NCBI GenBank assembly: GCA_963693365.1
Contig: CAVNZM010000001.1
Coordinates: 806,001 to 870,000 of the forward strand
Length of the DNA stretch: 64,000 bases
Direction: 5' to 3'
Source: Amoebidium appalachense
Lineage: Eukaryota > Ichthyosporea
Shown one piece after another: positions 46,958 through 56,400 of this stretch (the stretch's first letter is position 1; the number at the start of each line of letters is the position of its first letter). The translations under genes were made by a program, and so were the position numbers. The notes below the pieces were generated by a model that saw only the letters and a program-made list of their open reading frames with translations, made no database searches and had not been told where the DNA came from.

Positions 46958-47167
46958 CAAGGCAGTCTTGTTGCCAAGGACAAGCCGCACAGCCTTCAAT
47001 GAGATGCTGCTGAACAGGCGGGAAAACGGCTGGTACCCGAACGGGTTGCCCGTTTCAGGGTCGACAGAGTACACGCGGCCGCACGGCTGGCCATTCAGCT
47101 TGACCTCATCCAGGAGGGCCAGCCACAGCGCTGGTCGCTCATCGGCAGTTGGGGCGTAGGCGACCAG
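46958..47167 (-). CDS. JmjC gene exon 5
   Basis: 70 codons, phase 0. LVAYAPTADERPALWLALLDE.., GRVYSVDPETGNPFGYQPFSR, SISLKAVRLVLGNKTAL. The start (ALWLALLDEV) resembles small chromatin- or peptide-binding barrels, but no family can be named. Donor CTTG-GTATGT, acceptor TTCACAG. Confidence 0.65.
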
Positions 47168-47377
47168 CTGTGAATGTGTGTTTGAATGCAGCAAAAGAAA
47201 GGAAACAGAAGCGAGTGGTGGTGAAGCAGGTGGCGGTGGCGTTGTGGGGGGGGGGGGGGGGAGGAGGGGGGGGGGGGGGGTTAGTTAGTCCATGATTGTG
47301 TATTACAGAAGACTGTCAATAAAATATTATATAAATACAATGAAAAGAAAGTATTATTACTACATTACTACTTGAAA

Positions 47378-47566
47378 CAGCTACATATCTCCATCCCTGT
47401 ACAAATGACGTTAATGGCATACAAGTAGATTAGAACAAAACAGCTACATATCTCCATCCCTGTACAAATGACGTTAATGGCATACAAGTAGATTAGAACA
47501 AAACAGCTACATATCTCCATCCCTGTACAAATGACGTTAATGGCATACAAGTAGATTAGAACAAAG
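47378..47566. repeat. Three 63-bp tandem repeats
   Basis: CAGCTACATATCTCCATCCC.. repeats exactly at 47378, 47441 and 47504 inside intron 4 of the JmjC gene. The period is a multiple of three, so an open frame crosses it by chance. Confidence 0.95.
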
Positions 47567-47648
47567 TAACCTGTGTGCTAGGATGCGTGTGAGAAGAGTT
47601 AAGCCCATTGTCATAGAAGGAGTCCGTTGAGTACGGAGGCGGGGGGAC

Positions 47649-47687
<39 letters not shown>

Positions 47688-47712
47688 ATACATCGAGATT
47701 GGTCCCAGGTAC

Positions 47713-48021
47713 AACGTACCCAGTCCTCAGGAAGTTGCGGACGTGCTGGTGGACATTGGACTTGATGGAGGTGATGCCCGTGCGGATTTTGGAGATATAC
47801 TATTTCTGTGCGGGATCGCTACGCACACAGTTGCGGATGATGTGGACCCACTTGGCCACGGCCTCCTGATTCAGCTTCGCGCTTGACGTCTCGACTTTCT
47901 GAAGAACCTCAACGAACTTTCCAGCCAGGTCCCCATCGTGGGCGTTGTTGATCTGGGGTGACTCCAGCACAAGGTGCTGGTAGATGTTGTGGGTCTTGGA
48001 GGACTTTTCCACATAGTCATT
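47713..48021 (-). CDS. JmjC gene exon 4 with internal TAG
   Basis: 103 codons, phase 0 at both ends. NDYVEKSSKTHNIYQHLVLE.., AVAKWVHIIRNCVRSDPAQK, stop at codon 74, then YISKIRTGITSIKSNVHQHV and FLRTGYV in the same frame. Codons before and after the TAG look equally protein-like, so a single point mutation (or error) is the simplest reading. Helical and charged; no family recognised. Confidence 0.62.
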
Positions 48022-48391
48022 CTGACGGTGATGGAAAATGTTAGAAAACAAGAATGACGATGTGAATAAATCTTGATGGAGCTATAAATCCTCCATGCTG
48101 GAAACGTGCTGTAGCAGTTGCTTTGAAATGACCAAGTTTGAATAGTTCCTTCAGTTTATCCACTTAGACAGAATAAGGGTGTGGATGTAGTAAGGATGGG
48201 TTTAGTGCGGGTAGGGGGGATGAATGCATTAGGAGGTGGCAGCATGAGGTGGTGGGATGGCAACAATTCCTCCACAAGGATGAGCTTTGATCACAGAGAT
48301 TGGTGGGGGGAGGGTTGTTTGAAACATAACTACTACAATAGGTAAGAGAAACAAAATCAAAACGAAACCAAGGGAGGGATAGGTTGCCTAC

Positions 48392-48756
48392 CAGGAACTG
48401 GGTGGTCTCCTGAAAGGATAATGTCTCGGGGTGTTTCTTGGAGGGGGAGGGGGTTGGGCGACGGGAAGGGGTGGTAGGGGTGCGGCCCAGCCCAGGCGCA
48501 GATGGAGACGGAGGCGGCTCTGGATCATCAAGCACTGGCAGTCTCGCCTCCTTGCCCAGGAGGGCGCGCAACTGCTCCCTCATGGCGGCGCGACTGTAGG
48601 AGCGGATGAGCTTTCGCATCCTCTGGGAGGTGTAGGTTGGGTGCTTGCCCGACAACACCAGTGTGTAAAAAAGGACCTCGAGCTGATCCTCGCGGTTGTA
48701 GGGGCATTCATCCTCGTCGTTGAAGTTGTTCTCGTCATCTTCCTGGACTTCTGTGA
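48392..48756 (-). CDS. JmjC gene exon 3
   Basis: TEVQEDDENNFNDEDECPYNRED.., LFYTLVLSGKHPTYTSQRM, RSYSRAAMREQLRALLGKE, then a Pro/Ser-rich tail (PSPSAPGLGRTPTTP). Acceptor TTCTTCAG, donor CTG-GTAGGC. No family recognised for this segment. Confidence 0.65.
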
Positions 48757-49224
48757 CTGAAGAATAGTAGGACTAATGTTAGTACAATTGTTGGAATCGT
48801 AGAAAACTAACAGAAGTGCGGAAACAGGGCAACCCTGGCAACAGATAGTATTTTCCGGCATGATCCAGATAACTATTGGAGGTCATCATATGACCCAAAA
48901 CACCACCGAATCCCCCCCTTTCCCAACCATTTCTACACCAAAAATGATCTATCGTATGGATATCCCCATCAACATATCGTGGGTGAATGCGGAGGTTTCG
49001 AAAACACAAAAGAACTAGTTGACGTGGACAGGCGAGTGGGGGGAGCGAGTAAACCACACTAGCAGCAGGTGTGTTTAGAAAGAGTGGAGTGGGTGAAGGG
49101 AGAGTATATAAACGGAGGGGGAGGGGGGGGGGGGGGAGGGTTGAATGCAGTCAACAGAACAAAAGTACAAATACAACGGGGAGTGTGGGTGGGTGAGTGC
49201 GGGGGGGGGGGGGGGGGGTTTGAC

Positions 49225-50161
49225 CAATAGCAACGGCTATGTTTTCCTGTGTAACTGACTGGAATCCCGCTATCATGTTCTCCACACTAGGCAAGAAGTG
49301 TTCCCGACACTCGCACGTGGGATACAGCGCAAGCTGGTCGATCCAGAGAAAAGTTGCGGTGTTCACTGCTAGCGCAATGTTCGGGCCAACCTGAAAGCCA
49401 TAGTGAAGCGCTCCAGGTGTGGTTTGTACCAAGTCGCCGGCGCGCTGTACGACTATGACAGGTGCCAACCCTATGGATGCAAGGTAACGCGGAGACCGAG
49501 GGATATAATTTTTGTGCTGAAGTGGGTTTCTGCACGAGCCTGGCAATTCGTTGCGGGCCAGCTGTAAGAGCCGTTTGTACTGGGAGGGAGGGTGGATAAA
49601 CCACACCTTAATGCCCCACAAAAGAAGGCTTGCTGAGGCCAGCGCGGCATCTTCAATGTGTGCACCAAACACTGTTAAACCCAAGACAGACAACTGCACG
49701 TACAACATGGCAACATTGATTCCTGGCATTGTTTCCCCGAAATGATTTCTTCCCAACGGCGTGAAGTCACTGATTGCAGTTACATTGAAAACACGTTCGT
49801 CGAATATTTGATCACCATCCACCTCGACATCGGATGCATAGACACCACCAACACCTTCCAGGTTTTCCTCAAACAACTGCGCTATCTGCTCACTGCTCAT
49901 TTCACCCAAACCACTAACATCTTGAGGCAACGTTTGACACTTGGAAAGGTCCACGCTGACAGGCTCCCGGCTTATCTCGCACCATGACTCGGACACGCGA
50001 GTTACTGTTTGCCTACACGCTTGCTCTTTTATCTCTTTGGTCGAAAACTGTTCCATCGCATCACGAAAAGGAACAGGAGGTGCAAACCCCTCTAATAAAC
50101 AACAGCCCTCCCGTTTCTCTTCAGCACTGTGCAGGGCACGAAGTGCCTTTAAAGCCTTTTC
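49225..50161 (-). CDS. JmjC domain exon
   Basis: About 312 codons. The JmjC core has FNVTAISDF.., LYVQLSVLGLTVFGAHIEDAA, LLLWGIKVWFIHPP, RNPLQHKNYIPRSPRYL and GALHYGFQVG. Numbering from the ATG at 50170, the likely Fe(II) ligands are H171, E173 and H256, and K188 fits the 2-oxoglutarate-binding Lys, so the active site appears complete. The layout resembles JARID/JMJD2-type demethylases, but no JmjN, PHD or Tudor domain is seen. The exon may begin at the AG at 50162 or at the ATG 50170. The donor ATTG-GTCAAA is weak and a C run (complement of 49201-49218) follows within ten bases. Confidence 0.8.
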
Positions 50162-50317
50162 CCTATTCATGAAAGACGAAGCGCAATGTTGTTTTTATGT
50201 TTGAAGATTTTAAAAGTTTTTGATGTTACAGTGAGAAAGCCTAGGTGAAACTGACAACGAGCACACGCGTAACGACTATTTATGCAGCAGGGGGTGTAAA
50301 ACACAAACACAACCCAC

Positions 50318-50597
50318 CTTTCCTCTTCGGCTGCAGCATGGCGAGGGCGGCCGGGGCCGTAACTGAGGTGATGCCTTTGAGGAGAATGCCGACTGACTGC
50401 CCAGTAGGGCTTTCAGCCTTGCTGGGATTCTCCCTGCCCCTACCCCCGGCCTTGCTATCCTTGCCGCCCTTGCCGCCCTTGCCGCCCTTGCTGGCGGCCA
50501 CGGGCTCGCTGCAGTCCGAGTCGTCGAACGGCGTCTCAACCTTTTTGCGCTTGGGAAGCTTGGTCGTTGTGGCGCCCATTTTCGCGGTCTTTGGCAT
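50318..50597 (-). CDS. Probable first exon of JmjC gene
   Basis: ATG at 50597 (MPKTAKMGATTTKLPKRKK), an acidic DDSDCSE patch, GGK repeats, then SVGILLKGITSVTAPAALA. Candidate donors are GTGGGT after AAAG and GTTGTG shortly after. The phase fits the JmjC exon only with the second. It may instead be a separate short gene. Confidence 0.45.
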
Positions 50598-51996
50598 GGT
50601 GGAGACGTGGAAGGCGTAAGCGCGAGACAGAGCGATGACGATATGTGGTCATATGGACCACAAAGATGTGTTATGTGGGGTTTCTGTTGCAGTTCCGGTT
50701 GGGAAATGGATTGCAATCGTATGCCCATGAAAACATTTTAATTGGTTGATCATCGCATAAGCTGAAGCCAATCAAACGCGTAACCCAATCACAGACGGCG
50801 AAAACATATGATATGTTTTCCCCCCACACCACCTGCAATTTGCTGAGGTTGGACCCTGGTCATCAAGACTTCTTGGCCATAAAATGACAATACAATTACA
50901 GCAAAACATTCTGCAGAAACCCGATATTCTCACATTTAAAGTGTTTATAAAAAGCCTTAGTTTCAAGTAGAGGCATTTTTTTTTCTTGCTTTGTGTCGAC
51001 GACATCTTTTATCCGCTTGAAATTTGTCAGCACCCATAATTCTACTATTACAGTACGTTGTATGTGGGGATCACCATCCGTCTTTCCTGTTTTAACTCGC
51101 GCTGAGGCAGAAGTTATAAGAAGCAGACGGGGAAAACTCAGCATAAGAGATCAATGAAATGAACATAAATATTAAATTACCAGACAATTTACAGTGCAAA
51201 TTTTCTAGTAATTTCTAACGTCCATTACGAAAGAAAATAACCAACTTTTGACTTGCACCTGTTTTCCCTGCCGCGCTCAGGTATGTGGGTCTATCGGATG
51301 GGAAGGTGTGGACTGACATTGAGCTTATCGAGTCGAGTGGCCGAGGAGAAGAGATTAATATGATACTATTGGATTTAATAGTTGAACTCTTCTGCATTTT
51401 TTATTGTTTTTTTGTATTTTTTACACTGTCCACATTTATTGACACTTATATAAGGACCGAACGATTAGGTAGGCTATGCCAGTGGATTCCCATGTTTACG
51501 AAGTGCGCGCGCTGCCTAGAGTGGCCACAGTATGCATGACAGATCACCAATGATATTTGCAACGCAGCAAACCAAACAACACCAGGTCGTTGAAATCTCC
51601 ACGGTTGTTCTAATAACACATTCAGCTTGTATATTTACTTTTAAGTTTGTTATTTTTTATGTCAATGTCAATATGGGCATGCGCACCTAGTAGCACAGTG
51701 TTGGACGAGCAACGCAGCATGATAGAGTTTATGCCATAGCAGACCAATCGCCGCATTGGAACTATCCGAGTACGTGATAAATGTCCAATCACCACGATTA
51801 GGATTATTGGACATCTTCATGTTGTAGGAAACACCACCCGGGGGTCAACGCGGACTCCACGACATCAGGCAAGGGACATCATGATCAACACAACCCATCC
51901 ACATGATCCCAGCTGGACGCAAGGAATATCTTATATAAAATATATATTATATACATGTTTTAAAATTTGAGCACTGAAACGCGGCCATACACCCAT
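50598..51996. promoter_or_regulatory. Divergent intergenic region, possible shared promoter
   Basis: About 1.4 kb between the first exon of the JmjC gene (minus) and the start of the Plavaka-like gene (plus). CCAAT-type motifs occur near 50740-50745, 50768-50772 and 50784-50788, about 150-190 bp upstream of the JmjC gene, and again near 51784. No clear TATA box. An 84-codon frame at 51285 has no support. Confidence 0.3.
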
Positions 51997-52048
51997 ATGC
52001 CAAGACTGGGGGGGGGGCCTGGGGAGCGAGGACTCGGAAATGGAGATC
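51997..52048 (+). pseudogene. Plavaka-like gene, 5' coding piece before copia insertion
   Basis: ATG at 51997 opens MPRLGGGPGERGLGNGD, which joins in frame to PHAHHNHIPFPGC at 58839 once the copia element and one AGATC are removed. A G10 run lies within it. Further upstream exons are possible. Confidence 0.5.
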
Positions 52049-52974
52049 TGTTAATTTCTATAAGTATTTTGGGATGAAAGCAGAGACACAGTGGTGCAGT
52101 GTGAAAACACCACAGACACACACAACAACAAAACACGGAACGATCGGAGCAGTGTACACAACAGACATCAATGTTTAGACACGACTGAACTGAATTTATT
52201 CTGATCTTCGAATAAATACCTGAAATTCCTCTAAGTCCAATCCATACATGATTTCCGACCAGTCGGAAATCAGATCCATCTCTAATAGAAACCAATCACT
52301 AAGAACCAATTGCTTTCAGAGAGATCCGGTACGCGGAGGCGTACACGATAGGACACAGACACTAGTTAAGATCAACTCGTGTCATCATCAAGGAAGTTCT
52401 AACCTATGACATACTGCAAAGACTCAGACATATCACACTTAACCTTGATGATTGGTTAAAGCCCGGCAACACATGAAAACTAAAGTGAATTAATGAAGTC
52501 TAAACACACATGCTATTCTAAGTGTAGCCTAAGTGTGTTACCGTCCAATGAACACGTATTAAGTAACACAAATCTACCTAACATATATTAGTAGAAAAGA
52601 AATACGATTATACACATGAAGACAAGGAGAGAAAGAAAAGAAAATAAGGAAGGAGAAAGAGGAAGGAAAAGAGAGCACAGATCAACAAACAAGATAGTAA
52701 TAGCATAACTATAACCAGAGATATTTATGTACACACGAACATGTACACGTCTCTCCCTGAGTGGGTGGATCCGTGTACACACATATAAATATTCTAATCG
52801 ATATTACAATACACGATTAAAGCCGATACAACACGATTACAAGTATACAAGCATATCGGAGATCGATGCTACACTTTACATAATAGGAGTGTGGCATTTA
52901 CACTAAGCATATGAACTGAAACATAACACAAACTGAGAAGATCTTACCATATGTAAATACTACGTATTACAACA
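52049..52974 (-). repeat. Copia family 1 3' LTR (intact element)
   Basis: 926 bp, TGTTAATTTC to TTACAACA, with a 24-nt palindrome (arms TGATTTCCGAC) near 52247-52270. Inner neighbour TCCCCACTTAAG is the complement of the polypurine tract. Confidence 0.95.
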
Positions 52975-53084
52975 TCCCCACTTAAGACTTTGAAGTTTGT
53001 GTTATCATATCCCCACTGAACTAGTGAAATCTCCCCACTTGAGAACAGAAACGGAAAAAAAAAAATTAAAGTGTGTACTTTTCC

Positions 53085-53213
53085 GGGGGGGGGGGGGGGG
53101 GGGGGGGAGAAGGGGGGGGGGGGGGGGGGGGAAGGGGGGGGGGGGGGGGGGGGGGGGGGGAAGGGGGGGGGGAAGGGGGGGGGGGGAAGGGGGGGGGGGG
53201 AGGGGGGGGAAGG
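53085..53213. repeat. G tract in copia 3' untranslated region
   Basis: About 130 bp of G broken only by single or paired A. It lies between the polypurine tract and the pol stop codon. The related truncated element has an 89-bp version at 39861-39949. Confidence 0.95.
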
Positions 53214-53428
53214 AACCGGGGCAAAAACAACGAATATATATAACGTGTATAGGCGGTGTTTGATTAACTGGGTTTTAAACCAGTGAAAGATAGAGTAGAG
53301 TGATGGTACAGGTCAAACCTTATATATAAACCCTAAGTGGGCATACCCACAAAGGCAATACATATGATATAATGATGTTGATAAAGTAAGTAGTACACAT
53401 GAGAAAATCACGCTTGAAGTAGGTCGGG

Positions 53429-56400
53429 TCAATCCACAATATCCGGTAAACAAAGTCGAGCACGATGGTGGACATGACTCGGGCCGGGGAGGGGTTTGGT
53501 GAGTATGTCAGCTAAGTTGTGGGCTGACTCAACGTAGTGGACAACCACGTCCCCACTGGCAATGTAGTCCTTGGTGTTGTGATACCGGACGGCAATGTGT
53601 TTGGTACGGTGCTTGATGCCGGTGGAGTTGACGATGGCAATGGTCGACTGGTTGTCACAGTACACCGGAGTCGGAGCAAGCATGGGACAGCCGAGTTCCT
53701 TGAAGAGGTCACGGACACAAGCAACTTCTTGGGTGCCAGCATTGAGAGCAATCAGCTCAGCTTCAGTGGTGCTGGTGGCCGTGATGGGCTGGAGCTTGGA
53801 GTACCAGATGACGGGCATACCAGCAAACACGATAATGTAGCCGGTGGTAGACTTCTTGCTGTCGGCACAACCAGCAAAGTCAGCATCCGTGTAGCATTCG
53901 AGTATGGGGGACTGGGTGGCCGAGTACTTGTAGTCAATGCCAAGGGCAATGGTGCCGAGCAGGTACCGGGCCACACGACGGAGAAGGTCCCAGTGAGTCT
54001 TGCCGGGGTTGGTGCTGAACCGACCAAGGAAGCCGATGGCATAGGCAATGTCGGGACGTGTGCACCGTGCCACCCAGAGGAGACGGCCGAGTAACTCACG
54101 GTAGGGCACGGTGAACGGTTGGGGGGGGCAATCAGCCAGGGAGACGGTGGTGCCTGCAGGGATGGGGGTAGACTTGGACTTGGCATCGGTGAGGTTGAAG
54201 TCGTGGATGATATCCATGATGTAAGACCTCTGGTGCATGTGGAGGTGATGGGGATCAGAGTGATTAAAATCAACACCGAGCATACGGTCAAATGGACTCA
54301 TACGACAGGTGGCCATCTTGCTGATGTGGGCAGCCAGGTCACTGGCAGCAGTAGAACCCCGGGTGTTGGTGATGGTGGAGTCATCGACGTAGTTACCAGC
54401 CCGTACCACATCGTTGTTGGGGAAGAACCGGAGGTAGATGAACGGGTCGGTCTTAGTACGGGTCAGGCCATGGGCAAGAAGAATGCCGTCGAGGAAGTCG
54501 TACCAAGCCTTGGAGGCTTGCTTGAGGCCGTACAGGGCTTTCTTGAGTCTCCAGACCTTGCCAAGTGTGGCCATGGTGATGAATCCCGGGGGTTGTTTCA
54601 TGTAGATGGTCTCGTTGAGTGGGCTGTTGAGAAAGGCCGTAGACACGTCGAGTTGATGTATGTCATGACCTTCAACAACGGCCAGAGCTAGGATGGCACG
54701 GAGAGCAGCCGGACGGATGACAGGGCTCTCAATCAACTCATAGTCAACACCGTATTGCTGACTGAAGCCTTGAGCAACACCACGTGCCTTGATCTTGGTG
54801 TCACCAGCCGAGTTGAGAGTTTTCTCGGAGACAATCCACTTGAAGCCGACGATGTTAGCACCAGGGGGAGGGTCAACAAGTTCAAAGATGTCTTTGTCGA
54901 CGAAGGCTTGATACTCAGCAGTCAGGGCTGACTTGACCTGATCACCATTGGGTCCGGAACAGAGTTGACGGACAAGTTTGGGTAGTTGGTCGATGTTGAT
55001 GGGGGGACCGGGGGGGACTGGCAGGGTGGTGGTGGCTTGAAGTCCAACCTTGCCCTGGAGACGGGCAGAACGACGGGGTGCAGGAACCGGGGTAGGTGGA
55101 GACGGTGGGGGGGGGAACTTGGAAGTTCGGAAGTGCAGGGGGGGGCAACCTCCGGGCTGGACGGGGCCGAGTGGAAGTTGTCGGGGGAGCCGGGTCGGAT
55201 GGGTGTGACGTTGCCAGGGCCAGGATGAGGGTCGGCAGGCTGGACGGGCACGGGGGCAGGGGGGCCGGTGGGGGGGGGGTGTCGGGGGAACGACGATGGC
55301 AGGAGGGGGGCCAGAGTACACCAGACAAACATCATCTTCAGTGTCAACTGTGGGGGGTGGGGTGGTCGAGGTAGCAGTGGTGTCGGGGGTCGGAAGGGTT
55401 GATGGAATGTCGGACGGGAGATAAGCTGATTCGTCGAAAATCACATCACGGAAGAGGCCGACACGATGGGTGGTGGCATTGAAGATCCGGTGGCAGTGTG
55501 ATTGAAGATCATAGCCGATATACATGCCGAGTTTGACGGTGGGGGCCAGCTTGTTCCGTTTAGAGGCTGGCACGTGAGTGTAGGCAGGGCAACCGAACAC
55601 TTTGAGCTCGGAGATGTCGGGCTTGACACCGTAGAAAACCTCGAATGGTGTACGACCATTGGCAGTCGTGGACGGGGTGACGTTGATGATGTAGGCGGCA
55701 TGTTGGAGGGCCTCAGCCCACAGTTTGGGAGACAGAGACTGATCTTGGACTTGATGGAGGAGGCAACGGACAATCTCTTGGAGGAACCGCATACGTCGTT
55801 CAACATAGCCGTTCAGTTGAGGGCAGTCCACCGGAGCATAGCTGGCCTTGATGCCCTGGGAGAGGCAAAAAGCACGGGTATCCTTGGAGGTGAACTCAGA
55901 GCCGGAGTCGAAGTGGTAAACACCAACTCTGGAGGGGGCATGGGTGGCAACGAGGTTGGTGTGAGCTGTGAGAATATCCAGGGTGGTGGTACGGTCGGCC
56001 ATCGGGTAGATCTTGACGAGGCCAGAGGCACGGCAGACAGTGACGAGAGCAACCTTGGAACCTCCGTACGATGTTGTGGTAGGCTCAAAAAAATCCCAAT
56101 GCCATTCATGACCGGGGATGTTGGAGTGAGGACGGTCACCCCTGAACGGAGCCTTGGTGGTCTTACCCATAATGCAGCCATGACAATCAGGAACATCACA
56201 GGCGAGGACAGAGGAGGGGAGACCAATAACAAGGTCGTGTTTCACCATGTCCTTGATGCTGGTCATAGCTCGGTGCCCCAGACGATGGTGCCAGATGGAT
56301 GGGTTAACACTGTAGTGGGTAGTGGCAGCCAGAGCCACAGGACGAGTGGGTGGTTGAATGGTGTAGTCCTTGAAGTAATACAGACCGTTGTGTAGACGGA

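Larger units (their letters stand above)
45361..50597 (-). pseudogene. JmjC-domain gene, seven exons, one premature stop
   Basis: Gene model on the minus strand: 50597-50318, 50161-49225, 48756-48392, 48021-47713, 47167-46958, 46365-46198, 45822-45361. Splice sites are GT-AG; the last four introns are all phase 0, and the frames join cleanly. The product would be about 900 residues: basic Lys/Gly-rich N-terminus, JmjC domain, then unassigned domains and a Glu/Arg-rich acidic coiled-coil-like C-terminus ending KKPKFTP. JmjC proteins are Fe(II)/2-oxoglutarate dioxygenases, mostly histone demethylases or protein hydroxylases. A TAG at 47802-47800 interrupts exon 4 although the frame continues well beyond it. 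The join of exon 1 to exon 2 is the least certain. It is divergent from the Plavaka-like gene. Confidence 0.7.

Noticed and set aside
47368-47550. 60-codon frame over the 63-bp repeats
   Set aside because: Open only because the repeat period is divisible by three; it lies in an intron.
47378-47566. Repeat array considered as CRISPR
   Set aside because: Units are tandem without spacers and the context is eukaryotic.
47770-47835. A tiny intron of about 32 nt that would remove the premature TAG
   Set aside because: Shorter than any other intron here; the surrounding codons read as protein.
51285-51539. 84-codon frame in the divergent intergenic region
   Set aside because: Hydrophobic and Phe-rich by AT composition, no motif and no splice link to the transposase gene.
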